NCBI GenBank assembly: GCA_017617715.1
Contig: JAFZVQ010000016.1
Location: 62,001 to 126,000 of the forward strand
From: Bacteroidales bacterium
GTDB taxonomy: Bacteria > Bacteroidota > Bacteroidia > Bacteroidales > UBA932
Length of the DNA stretch: 64,000 bases
Direction of reading: 5' to 3'
Shown here: positions 25,507 through 36,355 of the stretch, in pieces
Layout of the letters: the number at the start of each line of letters is the position of its first letter
Numbering within the stretch: the stretch's first letter is position 1
The notes under the pieces: generated by a model
The model's database searches: none
What the model was told of the DNA's origin: nothing
The model's input: the letters and a program-made list of their open reading frames with translations, nothing else
Position numbers and translations under genes: made by a program

Positions 25507-27708
25507 ATGCGTAAAACAATCTACTTTGCACTTGCAGGGGCGATAGCGCTTGCAAGCGTTGTCGCGTGCAACAAAGAAGGCACCGACAACCCCAACTACA
25601 ACAAAGAGACGAATGAGGTCCTGACCAGCTTCGTCTTCAACGTGGCCACGGCTAACACGCCGCAGACCAAGATGACCTCCGCCAACACCCAGGCCACCTC
25701 TTCCGACGGCTTCCGCGGCATCCAGGACGCGCGCCTGCTGAGCTTCCTCCGCAGTTCCTCACTGGCGGACGGCAGCCACATCCACGACGTGACTACCGCC
25801 AACAAGCAGTATGCTCTCGGACACGTGATGTCTCCCTCCGACGCGACTACGGACCAGTCGAAGAGTCACCGCGTCATCGAGCTTGCCCTCCCCAACGAGA
25901 CCAATACGCTCATGTTCTACGGCAAGGCCCCGAAGACAGGCGAGAACGCCGATTTCGCGCAGGGCAAGATTAACTATCTCGCTGATGTCACCAACGCCAA
26001 CGCCACTGACCTGAGCCACTATGACTTTGAGCTCAACCGTATCGTTGACGTCAACAGCTCCGGCTACAACGACAAGTTCCGCCAGTACGGCGACCTTATC
26101 CTGGCAGCCCTCAATTTCATCACCTCCGCTGAACTGAACAACGAGAACGTGACTTTCGAAAGCGTGAACTATCCTACCACCCTCAAGTGGACGGAGTTTG
26201 TCACGATTTCCGATGCAGGCGCCATCACCCCTGCCACCAAAGACCCGTCCGACGGCTCCCCCATGTGCTCCATCGGTGAGATTCTCGGCGAGAGCCTCGC
26301 CACACTGGCAACCATAAACCTAGGGGAAGTCCGTGCCGGTTCCGGTCCCGCCATCTCCCGCACCATGGGCGACCTCCTTGTGGTCATGAACAACATCCAC
26401 GCCTACACACCCAACACCCTTTATGAGGCCAAGGCTAAAGCGCTGGCCGACAAGATCAAGAGCAGGATTGAAAGCTGCTTCGAAGGCACTGCCCCCACCC
26501 TCACCTGGAAGGTGGTTTCCGACGTTGTGACTGCAACCAGCTACGCCGGCAACACCTCCGATATCATCCGTATCGGGTCTACCGGTTCCGCCCTTGACGA
26601 GTACCCTATGATTGCCTTCAACCTGCCTGCCGGCTGCTCGCAGGTCACTGTCACTACCACCAAGTCCACCGACACCGACGGCCGCGTCACAACTCCCGGC
26701 ACCATCACCTGGAGCTATCTCGCCAATGTGCAGGTGTTCAGCGCCAACAGCACAACCTCCTGCTACAGTGTCTACTATCCTGCCGAGATCTGCTACTGGG
26801 GCAATTCCCCTATCCGCGTGACTAATGAGAACGTGATCGAATCCGAGTATCCCCAGGGCGTTGCCAACTGGGACGCAGACGCTTCCTGGACCTCCAAGAA
26901 CTGGGTCAAGAACGCCCACGTGGTCTCAACCACCCGCAGCGTTGCGATGCAGTACAACATCAACTACGGCACCGCCCTCCTCAAGAGCAACGTCGGCTAC
27001 AGCGCCGCCGTGCTGCAGGACAACAACCACGCCATCCAGGTGGCCAAGAACCCTGCCCTTAGCGCATCCGACGAACCGAATGCAGAGATCACCGTCACCG
27101 CAAGCACCTTCAAGCTGAAGGGTATCCTCGTCGGCGGCGTGGCCACCAAAGTCGGCTGGAACTTCCTGCCCGTATCCGGCAGCACTTTCGCCCAGTGCAT
27201 CTATGACAAGGCGATTGCTTCCGATGCCATTCCCGCCAGTGGCCAGGGCGCCGACAACTACACCCTTGTCTGGGATAACTGGAACGAGGCCAAACGCGGC
27301 CAGAAGCAGAATGACGTCTACATCTGCCTCGAGTTCGAGAACAATTCCGGCAAAGACTTCTGGGGCCAGCACAATATCATCCGCAACGGCGGTATCTTCT
27401 ACATCATCGGCAAGCTCGATCCCGACGCCGGCCGTTCCACCACCGACCGCAGCGAAGGCGTGACCTGGCCCACCGACGGCCTGCAGTGCCTGCCTCCTCA
27501 CAAAACCGACGGCACAACCCTCAAGGAGCGCCGCGTGTTCATCCAGGATTTCATGACCACCGCCAACTTCAAGATCGGCGCCACCTCCCTCCAGAGCGCC
27601 TACAGCACCGTTCCCGACCTGCGCAGCACGCAGATTTCCCTCGGTCTGAGCGTCGACCTCAAGTGGGAGACCGGTCTTGTCTTCAACAATGTGGTCCTCG
27701 GCCAGTAA
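25507..27708 (+). CDS. Mfa1/FimA-like fimbrillin, probable major shaft subunit
   Basis: 733 residues from the ATG at 25507, which puts the lipobox ASVVAC at residue 21; an upstream frame start at 25474 adds 11 residues before the signal. The N-terminal domain has the fimbrillin TKM region and FRGIQDARLLSF. The C-terminus VFIQDFMTTANFKIG through TIP/TVPDLRS matches the next protein. Fimbrillins are exported as lipoproteins, trimmed, and polymerised by strand exchange. At about twice the size of P. gingivalis FimA, it is a large member. Confidence 0.82.
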   Translation: MRKTIYFALAGAIALASVVACNKEGTDNPNYNKETNEVLTSFVFNVATANTPQTKMTSANTQATSSDGFRGIQDARLLSFLRSSSLADGSHIHDVTTANKQYALGHVMSPSDATTDQSKSHRVIELALPNETNTLMFYGKAPKTGENADFAQGKINYLADVTNANATDLSHYDFELNRIVDVNSSGYNDKFRQYGDLILAALNFITSAELNNENVTFESVNYPTTLKWTEFVTISDAGAITPATKDPSDGSPMCSIGEILGESLATLATINLGEVRAGSGPAISRTMGDLLVVMNNIHAYTPNTLYEAKAKALADKIKSRIESCFEGTAPTLTWKVVSDVVTATSYAGNTSDIIRIGSTGSALDEYPMIAFNLPAGCSQVTVTTTKSTDTDGRVTTPGTITWSYLANVQVFSANSTTSCYSVYYPAEICYWGNSPIRVTNENVIESEYPQGVANWDADASWTSKNWVKNAHVVSTTRSVAMQYNINYGTALLKSNVGYSAAVLQDNNHAIQVAKNPALSASDEPNAEITVTASTFKLKGILVGGVATKVGWNFLPVSGSTFAQCIYDKAIASDAIPASGQGADNYTLVWDNWNEAKRGQKQNDVYICLEFENNSGKDFWGQHNIIRNGGIFYIIGKLDPDAGRSTTDRSEGVTWPTDGLQCLPPHKTDGTTLKERRVFIQDFMTTANFKIGATSLQSAYSTVPDLRSTQISLGLSVDLKWETGLVFNNVVLGQ

Positions 27709-27725
27709 TAATTAAGATTCTTCCG

Positions 27726-29708
27726 ATGAAGCGGATTACCCACATGATGGTTCGTGCCGCGGCGCTGCTGCCGCTGGCATGGACTGTCGCGTGCGTGTCC
27801 GCTTCGCCGGACAGAATTCCCGGCACCGGCTCTGACGGCTCAGGCATGGTGGAGACCATGATGGCCATTTCGCTCAAGACGAGCAGCGGCCGCCCCGGCA
27901 CCAAGATGCAGGACTCCGTCACCCAGGCCAGCGCCACCACCGACTATACGGTCTTCAGGGGTATTGAACAACTGGTCATAATCCCCTTCGCGACCCGCGG
28001 TCCGGTGTCCGCTTCGGATCCGCGTCTGGGCCGGAACCTGGAGCTGCCGCACACCGGCATAGCTCCATCCTTCGGCACGGACGCGTCCGACGGCACACTC
28101 CCGGGCCTCGTCCTCAACAACAATTCCCATCTCTACCGCAGTGTTTACGTGAAGTCCGGCACTTCTTCCGTGCTGGCCTACGGCAAAGCCATAGACGACC
28201 AGTCTGTGGCTGCGACGCCTTTGGACTCCGTGGACTTCAAACGCCGCAACGGAGTGCTGCTGGCCCACGGGACCATGTCGGCGCAGTCGCCAGCCGATAT
28301 CAGTTTCACCCTGGAGCCATTCATCAGCAGCGCGCAGCAGGTGTCGCTGGACAACGATAAACAGCAGATTCTTACATATCTCAACAATATTGCGGCCGCC
28401 TCCGTTTCCGTCAGCGGACGCACAATCAGGTGGGGCTCACAGACTACATGGACCTACACATGGTCCAATTCGGGCAGCTACAACAACCATCAGACCCTTG
28501 TCAACGCATTTGCGACACTGACCGGAAGCGGACTTCCTTTCTCCGGCTCGACCAATGCGATAGAGCAGATGCTCACGGATGTATACAACAGCCTGTACAG
28601 CATTGCCAACTCCACATCGGCAAGCAGCAGCTACAGCCTGTCTTATTATCCAGGATCTTCCGGCAACACCCAGTCAACATATTATTACGTCTACCAGCTC
28701 GCCCGCGACATCCGCAACCGCATCGCCAATTCTACTTACGTAAACACCTCAGGATCAGGAAACAACGTCACCATCAGCTTCAACAGCTCGCACTCAGGCT
28801 TCCCTTCTTCGTACGGTGTGCCGGAAGGCGCCGTAGCGCTGGAGTGGAACGGCAGCGAATTCGCGGAAGTCTCGGCGGCAAGCAGCACGCTCGCCCCCAT
28901 AGACGCCTTTTGTTATCCTCCAAGCTTGTGGTACTGGACCAACAGCACAGTCAAGACCTCCAAAGACAATTCGGTCACAGAAGAGTATACATCTTCCAAC
29001 GCCACTTGGGGAGACATACTCAGCAACTACGTCTCCGGTAGCACCGTCCTTCCCGGCGTGCTCTCCACTGCCATCAAGGAACCGCTGCAGTATGGAGTCG
29101 CCCAGCTGCGCCTGAGGTTCAATTTCGCAAGCTCCGCCGGAGGAACCAACTACCTGCTGGACAGCCACAACGAAATAGTCTATGTCAACAATTCCAACTT
29201 CCCCTTCACCGGAATTATCATAGGCGAGCAGCGGGACCTCAACTTCAATTTCACCCCGGCAAGCGGCAACAACTACGTTTATGATTCCGACGTCTACGAC
29301 AACGGCACGCCCAAGGCGTGGATAGCTTCGTCCGACGCCGGACTCTCCTTCAAACCGGTACATACCCTCGTCGTGCAGACCGATGCACACGAGAATGTGC
29401 ACTATGCGCTCGAATTCCGCAATGACAGTGGCAGCCCATTCTACGGCGTCAACGGCTGCGTCGTGGCCCCGGGCAGCAGATTCTACCTTACCGGCATCCT
29501 GTCAGTAACGGATGCCGTCAACAATTCGGGAGAGCCTATTGCCAGCGTCTTCGTCCAGGACCGCGTCACCGAAGTCATAGTCACGGTCAATGGCCTTGCA
29601 AAGGCGTATAACACCATCCCTGAGCTCCGCGACCCCCAGCTTGAAATCGGGGTCCAGACAGAAATGAAATGGGTCGGTTCCACTCCGGCCAACTTGCCCA
29701 TGTATTGA
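27726..29708 (+). CDS. Second Mfa1-like fimbrillin
   Basis: 660 residues from the ATG at 27726, 15 bases after the previous stop. The lipobox WTVAC places Cys at 23. It shares with the preceding protein the N-terminal FRGIEQLVIIPF block and the C-terminal VFVQDRVTEVIVTV then TIPELRDPQ, showing that the two arose by duplication. The middle is rich in Ser, Tyr and Asn (SSYSLSYYPGSSGN), a low-complexity stretch likely to be surface exposed. It could be an alternative shaft subunit or an adaptor. Confidence 0.8.
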   Translation: MKRITHMMVRAAALLPLAWTVACVSASPDRIPGTGSDGSGMVETMMAISLKTSSGRPGTKMQDSVTQASATTDYTVFRGIEQLVIIPFATRGPVSASDPRLGRNLELPHTGIAPSFGTDASDGTLPGLVLNNNSHLYRSVYVKSGTSSVLAYGKAIDDQSVAATPLDSVDFKRRNGVLLAHGTMSAQSPADISFTLEPFISSAQQVSLDNDKQQILTYLNNIAAASVSVSGRTIRWGSQTTWTYTWSNSGSYNNHQTLVNAFATLTGSGLPFSGSTNAIEQMLTDVYNSLYSIANSTSASSSYSLSYYPGSSGNTQSTYYYVYQLARDIRNRIANSTYVNTSGSGNNVTISFNSSHSGFPSSYGVPEGAVALEWNGSEFAEVSAASSTLAPIDAFCYPPSLWYWTNSTVKTSKDNSVTEEYTSSNATWGDILSNYVSGSTVLPGVLSTAIKEPLQYGVAQLRLRFNFASSAGGTNYLLDSHNEIVYVNNSNFPFTGIIIGEQRDLNFNFTPASGNNYVYDSDVYDNGTPKAWIASSDAGLSFKPVHTLVVQTDAHENVHYALEFRNDSGSPFYGVNGCVVAPGSRFYLTGILSVTDAVNNSGEPIASVFVQDRVTEVIVTVNGLAKAYNTIPELRDPQLEIGVQTEMKWVGSTPANLPMY

Positions 29709-31471
29709 TGATGAGACGCACAGCACGCATATCCCTTGTCCTGGCAGCCCTGCTTCTTGCAGTGCTTGCCGGCTCTTGCACGCTGCGCGAACTCTTCAGC
29801 CCCGATGAGCCGCAACTGTATGTGCGCGTGAGCCTTGCCGACGCCGTGCTGACGCGCGCTGAAACCGGCACCCACAGCGCGCTGCCCACAGAGCGCACTG
29901 TCAGCAGCTTACAGGTCTGGGTGTTCCGGACAGGGGCCACCACAAGCCAGGGGCTCATCGGGTACAAGTCCCTCGATGCCGACGTCCTTGCCGCCACCGG
30001 CCTGAAGAACGGCAGCGCCACACGTTTTTCGATAGCCATAAGCGACGAGTTGCTGCAGGAGAATCCACGCCCCAACGTGGACGTGTATGCAGTTGTCAAC
30101 GGTGTCTCCGCAGGCTTTACGCTCGACAAGTTCCCCGACGCCGCAGGCGACTGGGCCAGGGTTTCGCCTGCTGATCTTGCTTCTTTCGTCCTTGACGAGA
30201 ACCTGTTCGGAGTCACCGACCTGGTGACCGAAGTGCCGGCGGCCGGGCTTCCCATGGCGGGAATCATACGCAACGAGCCCATGACGGGAGACTTCCCCGT
30301 GCTCAGTATCAGCACCGTGAGCCTGACGCGTGCCGTGTCCAAACTGCGTTTCGTTTTCTGCCAGATGACGGATAACGGCTCGCCAGTGGACGAATTCCAC
30401 ATCACCGGAATCTCCCTGAGCGGACAGATCGGCAGGGACGAGAAACTGTTCACCGACCAGACGTTCAGCACCAACACCTTCCTCACCCGGCTCTTCGACT
30501 CCAGCGGCTACGTGACGCTCGACAAGTCCTGGACATCAGCCTCCGGGCTTCCGATTGTCGCGAACAACCCGTCCCCCGGCGACTACCTCTACACCACCGG
30601 CATGAGCGCACAGGAATATGAAAACATCATTGACGGCGGTGTTTCGAGAGGCGTGCTGAGCCAGTGGGGCCTCACCTACCTGCGCGAGACCGACAGACAA
30701 CTCACGGTCAGCATCGACTACACCGTTGGCGTAGGGGCTTCGATGCGCAGCAAGACCGCCACCTTCACCATGAACGCGCCTGGTGACTTCACCCGCAACC
30801 ACAGCTGGATAATCTACGCCTATTTCATCGGCGGACGCCTCGTGGTGCAACCCACAATCGTTCCCTGGATTGCAGGAAACGACAGGCTTAGCTTCACCAC
30901 CACTGGATCCACCGAGCTCGGCTACGAGAAGCCCTGGCTGCGCTACGACCTCGACAAGCAGGCCTGGACATGGGACGACACATGGCTGGTCGTGGCTTAC
31001 GGCTACGAAGGCGGTTCGGTCGGCCGTCCCCTCAGGTCCATAATGTTCACCCTGGAAACGGTCAACAGCAACAATCTGCGCCTGCAACTCAACAACGACA
31101 GCTTCATATTGCTGCAGGTGACCAAAGGCACTGACAGCGGAGGCAATATGGTCTACACCTACACAAAGCGGAGCCAGAACATTGACATACCAGCCTCCGG
31201 AGATAAGCAGACAACGTATTTCTACGTAGTTCCAGTGAGCGACAACGTGGTAGCCGACCCGTACGTGAAGGTGTTCCTCACCGAGCTTCACAGCGGCGAC
31301 GGTCTTCCTCCCCAGAACATTCCTTTCAACCACAACCTTCCCGGAGACGAAGACCATACATCGATCCTGATATACAATCCAGGCGCCGCAGACTACGACG
31401 CCAACAAGAACAAAGTCAAACTGGACGGCAACAACCAGACAGATTTTTACTGGCTGGAGGAGGCAAGTTAG
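29708..31471 (+). CDS. Fimbrial accessory lipoprotein (Mfa-like)
   Basis: 587 residues. The ATG shares one base with the previous stop (TGATG). Lipobox VLAGSC gives Cys24. The first 330 residues look like a two-domain FimB/Mfa fold (LQVWVFRTGATTS, VSLTRAVSKLRFVFCQM), as in tip or accessory subunits. The C-terminal part (VVPWIAG onward) is a further beta domain. Likely a minor subunit incorporated near the tip. Confidence 0.72.
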   Translation: MMRRTARISLVLAALLLAVLAGSCTLRELFSPDEPQLYVRVSLADAVLTRAETGTHSALPTERTVSSLQVWVFRTGATTSQGLIGYKSLDADVLAATGLKNGSATRFSIAISDELLQENPRPNVDVYAVVNGVSAGFTLDKFPDAAGDWARVSPADLASFVLDENLFGVTDLVTEVPAAGLPMAGIIRNEPMTGDFPVLSISTVSLTRAVSKLRFVFCQMTDNGSPVDEFHITGISLSGQIGRDEKLFTDQTFSTNTFLTRLFDSSGYVTLDKSWTSASGLPIVANNPSPGDYLYTTGMSAQEYENIIDGGVSRGVLSQWGLTYLRETDRQLTVSIDYTVGVGASMRSKTATFTMNAPGDFTRNHSWIIYAYFIGGRLVVQPTIVPWIAGNDRLSFTTTGSTELGYEKPWLRYDLDKQAWTWDDTWLVVAYGYEGGSVGRPLRSIMFTLETVNSNNLRLQLNNDSFILLQVTKGTDSGGNMVYTYTKRSQNIDIPASGDKQTTYFYVVPVSDNVVADPYVKVFLTELHSGDGLPPQNIPFNHNLPGDEDHTSILIYNPGAADYDANKNKVKLDGNNQTDFYWLEEAS

Positions 31472-34060
31472 ATGATGAAACGGACAGCACTCATACACGG
31501 CATACTGCTGATTGCAGCTCTCGCGGCGACTTCCTGCCTGCGGGTGAATCCAGCATTCCCGTCCGGCAGCCCCGTATTGAGCGTGCGTCCGTCTATTTTC
31601 CGCGGAGAGAGCCAGGCCGTGACCAAGGCCCAGGACACTGACGCGGTCATACATGCCGGCGACGAAGTAGAAGCCCGCGACGAATATAGGGAAAACTTCT
31701 TCGGTTCCCTGGACATCTTCGTGAAACGTCATGCCGACGCCCCCGGGACCGCCTGGTTCAAAGAGTATCACCTCAACGCCGGAGATCCGGGAGTCATCAT
31801 CGACCAGACCAGATACGACTCAGAGAGCCTTTTGGACCAGGCCAAGCAGGCCCTTGCCAGCAACTGGGCGGAACAGGGCTACGAACCAGAAACCCCGTAT
31901 GATATCTACGTGACGGCCAACAACCCGCACACCTCAGCTTCGGCCGCGCCTGCAAACCTCACCGCGCTCCAGGCCCTGAGCACCACCAGCAACGACATCT
32001 ACCGCTACTGGCTGGACTACGTGCCTTCTCAGACCGATCCCAATTACTGGACCAACGCCCTCTGGTCGGAAAAGAAATACTTCTTGATGGACGGGAGCAT
32101 CGAGGGCTGGACAATAGACCCCAGCACCCCGGAACAAATCTTCGACGTGGACCTCAAACGTGCTGCTGCCAAAATAATAGTCAACGTGAGTTTCAGCGAC
32201 GAGAACACCATGCTCAAGGTGGCCGAAGCCACGCCCCAGAATCCCAATCCCACTCCCGAGCAGGATTCCGACGGCCGCGACGTGTACTGCACGATACAGG
32301 AATACATGCAGTATGTGGGCCGCACAGCAGGCGAACCCCGCTGGAAGTACGTCAACTTCAACATGACGGGCGCCGATATCGCCTGCGCAGGCGACACTAT
32401 CCCGTCTGCAGGCGACCTGGAGACCGGAAGCGGAAACTTCACTCCCATCAAGATTGGCGACAGCCTCGACAACACCGAGAACTCCTTCACCTTCACCACA
32501 TACACCTATCCGGTCGACTGGAGTTCCGACCAAAGCCGCACTCCATATATCCTGCTCTCCGTGTTCTACACCAGGGCGTCCGACGGCGACCAGCTGCGAA
32601 GCTACTACCGCATCCCCGTGTGCGACGAGTCCGCCGTGACGTCCCTCGACCGCAACCACATCTACATCGTGGATGTGAAAATCGGTTCTCTGGGCGCATC
32701 CAACGAATCTTTCGACGCTATGGACGAGCAGCTGCGGATCGAGTATCACGTGATTCCGTGGACGGAGACCAACATGAGCCAGGAGGCTACTACGGTCAAG
32801 ATCAGCGACACCAAGTACCTCACCATCATCCCCACGGAATACCTCCTCAAGGGTGACGGGGTCCAGAGCGTCGATCTGCAATGGTATGCGTCCGTATCCA
32901 CCGACGACAACCGTATCGTGGACATTGACCCCTCGTCCCTGCAAGTCTCATACGTCAACTACCAGGGTGTCACCACCGACATAAAAGGGACAGTCACAAA
33001 ACAGGTACGCAACAACAGCGGCACGCTGGTCACGGCGACTGATGCAAACACCGACGGCAAGAGGGACATCGTGATCACTTCCACGGCGCCCACAAGCACC
33101 GCTGCCGGGGAGACACTCAAGATTACAGTCACACCGGGAGGCCTCATAATAGTGGAATCCCAGGCTCTCGACAGCCGGGCAATCAAGAATATTTCATTCA
33201 CGGTGTATCTCAAGAACGCCAGCGGTGTGGATCCTGTCACAGTCAACATACGGCACTTCCCTCTCGACAACATCCAGTCCATTGCGGGATCATGGTCGTC
33301 GAGGTGGGACAAAGACAAGACCGCAGCCTCTCCAGGCACAGGGCAATGGGTAGATTACGACCGGGATAATGGTCATTCCTACAACACCGCCAATGTGAAG
33401 TACACCGAAGGAAACAGTTTTATCGCCAAAGTGTACAACAGTTCGGACAGTAAAATCTACGCCATAAATGTGACCCGCAGCGGGAACTCCAGCAACTATC
33501 AATATGCTTATTCGAGGGCCACAAGCCAGGCGTCGAGGGGATATAATACCTATAGCGAAGAATCCGGCTATCAGAGTCAGCGCAATTCGGCCATGACAAG
33601 CCTTACCAATAATCAGATGTACGTTATACAGGTCACAACCACAAGCAACAAATACGTACTCGGACGACCTGTAATGGGCAGCGACAACCTGTCTCAGGAC
33701 AAGGTGGTTTCGCCGGCATTCATGATTGCTTCACAGCTGGGCGCAACAGTCGAATACAGCAATTCCACCCTTGCTTCATCGCATTGTACTTCGTATATGG
33801 AAGTAGGCACCGACGGTACGAGATACGTGGGATGGCGGCTCCCGACAGAGCAGGAGATTGACTTTATCATTGAATACCAAAAGAATACGTCCGCCGCTTA
33901 CAACCACACGCTGGCTCCGGTGCTCACCGGTTACGGATACTGGGCCCTGTCAGGCGTCCAAAAGAACACTACATACACATCCGGAGGATCCAATCGTGTA
34001 CGCTGCGTGCGGGACATGACGCTTGAAGAAATCAACAAACTCAACAGGACAGGAAACTGA
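31472..34060 (+). CDS. Large fimbrial accessory lipoprotein with C-terminal FSUSS-like domain
   Basis: 862 residues, starting one base after the previous stop (a second ATG is at 31475). Lipobox AATSC gives Cys22. The N-terminal 420 residues resemble Mfa-type accessory proteins (LKRAAAKIIVNVSF), in the manner of DUF4906 proteins. A Lcl/FSUSS-type module closes the protein (GWRLPTEQEIDFI, GYWALSG, RVRCVRDM), the same module type as in the lipoprotein at 61673. The segment from about 33400 to 33700 is less GC-rich than the rest. A tip adhesin is the likeliest role. Confidence 0.72.
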   Translation: MMKRTALIHGILLIAALAATSCLRVNPAFPSGSPVLSVRPSIFRGESQAVTKAQDTDAVIHAGDEVEARDEYRENFFGSLDIFVKRHADAPGTAWFKEYHLNAGDPGVIIDQTRYDSESLLDQAKQALASNWAEQGYEPETPYDIYVTANNPHTSASAAPANLTALQALSTTSNDIYRYWLDYVPSQTDPNYWTNALWSEKKYFLMDGSIEGWTIDPSTPEQIFDVDLKRAAAKIIVNVSFSDENTMLKVAEATPQNPNPTPEQDSDGRDVYCTIQEYMQYVGRTAGEPRWKYVNFNMTGADIACAGDTIPSAGDLETGSGNFTPIKIGDSLDNTENSFTFTTYTYPVDWSSDQSRTPYILLSVFYTRASDGDQLRSYYRIPVCDESAVTSLDRNHIYIVDVKIGSLGASNESFDAMDEQLRIEYHVIPWTETNMSQEATTVKISDTKYLTIIPTEYLLKGDGVQSVDLQWYASVSTDDNRIVDIDPSSLQVSYVNYQGVTTDIKGTVTKQVRNNSGTLVTATDANTDGKRDIVITSTAPTSTAAGETLKITVTPGGLIIVESQALDSRAIKNISFTVYLKNASGVDPVTVNIRHFPLDNIQSIAGSWSSRWDKDKTAASPGTGQWVDYDRDNGHSYNTANVKYTEGNSFIAKVYNSSDSKIYAINVTRSGNSSNYQYAYSRATSQASRGYNTYSEESGYQSQRNSAMTSLTNNQMYVIQVTTTSNKYVLGRPVMGSDNLSQDKVVSPAFMIASQLGATVEYSNSTLASSHCTSYMEVGTDGTRYVGWRLPTEQEIDFIIEYQKNTSAAYNHTLAPVLTGYGYWALSGVQKNTTYTSGGSNRVRCVRDMTLEEINKLNRTGN

Positions 34061-36345
34061 TGAAAAGGCTGGTGTACATATTAGCTGTGCTGATGCTTCT
34101 GGCGGCAGTTTCCTGCCGTAAGGAAATCCTGTATCTCCAGTATCCCGGAGTGCCGGCTGAAACGATACATGAACTCGGCCTGGACGAGCCTGAAATGCCG
34201 GTGCGCATAGGATTCTACCTGCAGGAGGATGAAACGGCAGGGCCCGGCACCCGCAGCAGCATTGTGGGCGGCACCGAAGACCCGTCGGAGTTCATTAAAG
34301 ACATGTACATGGTGTGCTTCACCAAAGAAGGCATCTACCTGGGATGGCGTAAGGCCGTGCTGATGGGCAGCGAGCAGCTTTACACCCACACTTCCGGCAT
34401 AGTTTGCCAGGGACGTGAACTGTTCGAAGGCACCGTTCCTTCCAGGACAGCCCGTATCCATTTCGTCAGCAACGTGGGTATCGGGGTTGCGGATGGCTAT
34501 GCTCCGCCAAACATTCCGGGCAACGACCAGGTAGGAGGCAACGAAAACACCCTCGTGAAGTCTGCAAGGATGTGCGTCGGGCTCTCCAATACCACAATCT
34601 GTTACTGGGGCTTCCACGGCGAAGCCAGCTCGGAAGACATGAAGGCATGGCTGGCGGTGGCCGATCCGCAGCCGGACGGCTCCGTCATATATGGCAAGAA
34701 GGAAGGATCGAACGTGCACCTGATTCGCGACCGCGCCCGCGTGGACTTCGGCTATATGCTTGATTTCCCCCGCACTTCGGAGCAGGTGGAAGATGGACAG
34801 ACGATAACGGTCAACGGGGTCGGCTACACCATCCACGGCGGCAAGATCACCATCAACGGCAGGGATTTCGAAATCGAGAAAAACCCCACCGACTACACCA
34901 TAAAGGAGATATGGTGGATACTGTCCAACGGACTCGACAAGGGCTACCTGGCCCCTTACCACGACGAGGACCCCAACGACCATTTCTCCGGCTACTTCGA
35001 CCCGGACGCCACGCCCCCGCTGCTGGAAGACAGGCTCACTCCCTACGACAAAGCCGACGCCGCACGCTACACGGCTGCGGAGTCCGACATGGTGCAGGTC
35101 TACGACGGCACAAACTCCATATCCAATTCGCTGTTCCTCTTTGAAGACAACAACAATCCCGGCGATCCGCCGAAAATCATTGTGAAGGTGGTGTATCAGG
35201 TCGACGGCCAAAGCGGCACCAAGACCAAGTACCACACCCTTATGATGCTCAACGAGGTGCAGGAGCCCTGCAAGATCTACCGCAACCACAACTACACCCT
35301 TGACATCTTCGGTCTGCCCTGGGAGGGCTTGGGTTATGCTTCCTTCGAGGATGCGGTCAATTCGGTCACCTATTCCAACAACCAGACAGTGACCATCAGC
35401 GAGAATGTGCCCGCAGTCAACGACGGACGCTTCCAGCTGTCCATAACCGGCGACACCAACCTGATCTTCCAGGACCCTTCCCTTGTTGGTACCCAGCAGA
35501 CCATTACCTTCAAATACACAGCCATGGTCAGCTCCGAGTCCACTTCAGAGATCACCATAGACTCTTTCTCTGCCAAGTGGACCGAGGAGGTGCGTTCTTC
35601 GTTTGCCAGCAACACGGTCTCGATTTCCGAAGTCAGCAACGACGGGACCACATTTACCGGCCACATAACATTCACCCTCGGCACGACCATCAACGAGTCC
35701 CTGCAGAACGGTCAGATCGAGCTCCGCGACAAGCACACCGGCCTTTCCCGCTTCATCAACGTATACACAATCTCACAATTCAATTTCCTGCCAAGCGGCA
35801 GCAGCGCCCTGCAGCTGGTCAAGACAGGAGGCACCCGTATGGTCAACGGAGCATCCTGCGACACTTATAAACTGGATGTCAGGATTCCGGGGAACTATCC
35901 GCTCGGCCTGTATCCAATCAAGATCAGGATGGCCACGACAACGCTCAATCCGTTCAGGGCCGAACGCAGGTCGACCGGCAACAGTACGGTGGAGCTCACG
36001 GAAGATGAGGTCTCAGTGTATATGGAAGGCACCGAAAACGGGACGGTGCTCGACGGCGAGACTCTTTACGGCATGATCTTCACAACGGCCGACGCCGACA
36101 AGCTGGAATGGAATTACCATGCAGCCGGTGAACCTTGGAACTTCTGGTGTATCTACACGATCATCAACAAACCCACGGTCGAGCAGAACGGTTCCACCGT
36201 GGAGGATGAAGTGGATAAGATATATACAATCTACCTGGACGACATACGCCCGCTCCGCGCCGAAGCAAACCGCGCCGACGATGTCGGCCTGTTCCTGAAA
36301 ATCAAGTATTTCGGACCGGCCGTGGCCATCAGCTACCAGCCGTAG
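34060..36345 (+). CDS. Fimbrial accessory lipoprotein, last gene of the operon
   Basis: 761 residues. The ATG overlaps the previous stop by one base. Lipobox AAVSC gives Cys19. Visible parts are an Mfa-like domain (RDRARVDFGYMLDF near 230) and, after YRNHNYTLDIFGLPWEGLGY, a second half with Ig-like beta segments. No enzyme motif is seen. It completes a set of six lipoproteins behind the DUF3575 protein. A hairpin terminator follows. Confidence 0.72.
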   Translation: MKRLVYILAVLMLLAAVSCRKEILYLQYPGVPAETIHELGLDEPEMPVRIGFYLQEDETAGPGTRSSIVGGTEDPSEFIKDMYMVCFTKEGIYLGWRKAVLMGSEQLYTHTSGIVCQGRELFEGTVPSRTARIHFVSNVGIGVADGYAPPNIPGNDQVGGNENTLVKSARMCVGLSNTTICYWGFHGEASSEDMKAWLAVADPQPDGSVIYGKKEGSNVHLIRDRARVDFGYMLDFPRTSEQVEDGQTITVNGVGYTIHGGKITINGRDFEIEKNPTDYTIKEIWWILSNGLDKGYLAPYHDEDPNDHFSGYFDPDATPPLLEDRLTPYDKADAARYTAAESDMVQVYDGTNSISNSLFLFEDNNNPGDPPKIIVKVVYQVDGQSGTKTKYHTLMMLNEVQEPCKIYRNHNYTLDIFGLPWEGLGYASFEDAVNSVTYSNNQTVTISENVPAVNDGRFQLSITGDTNLIFQDPSLVGTQQTITFKYTAMVSSESTSEITIDSFSAKWTEEVRSSFASNTVSISEVSNDGTTFTGHITFTLGTTINESLQNGQIELRDKHTGLSRFINVYTISQFNFLPSGSSALQLVKTGGTRMVNGASCDTYKLDVRIPGNYPLGLYPIKIRMATTTLNPFRAERRSTGNSTVELTEDEVSVYMEGTENGTVLDGETLYGMIFTTADADKLEWNYHAAGEPWNFWCIYTIINKPTVEQNGSTVEDEVDKIYTIYLDDIRPLRAEANRADDVGLFLKIKYFGPAVAISYQP

Positions 36346-36355
36346 CTGCTCCGCG

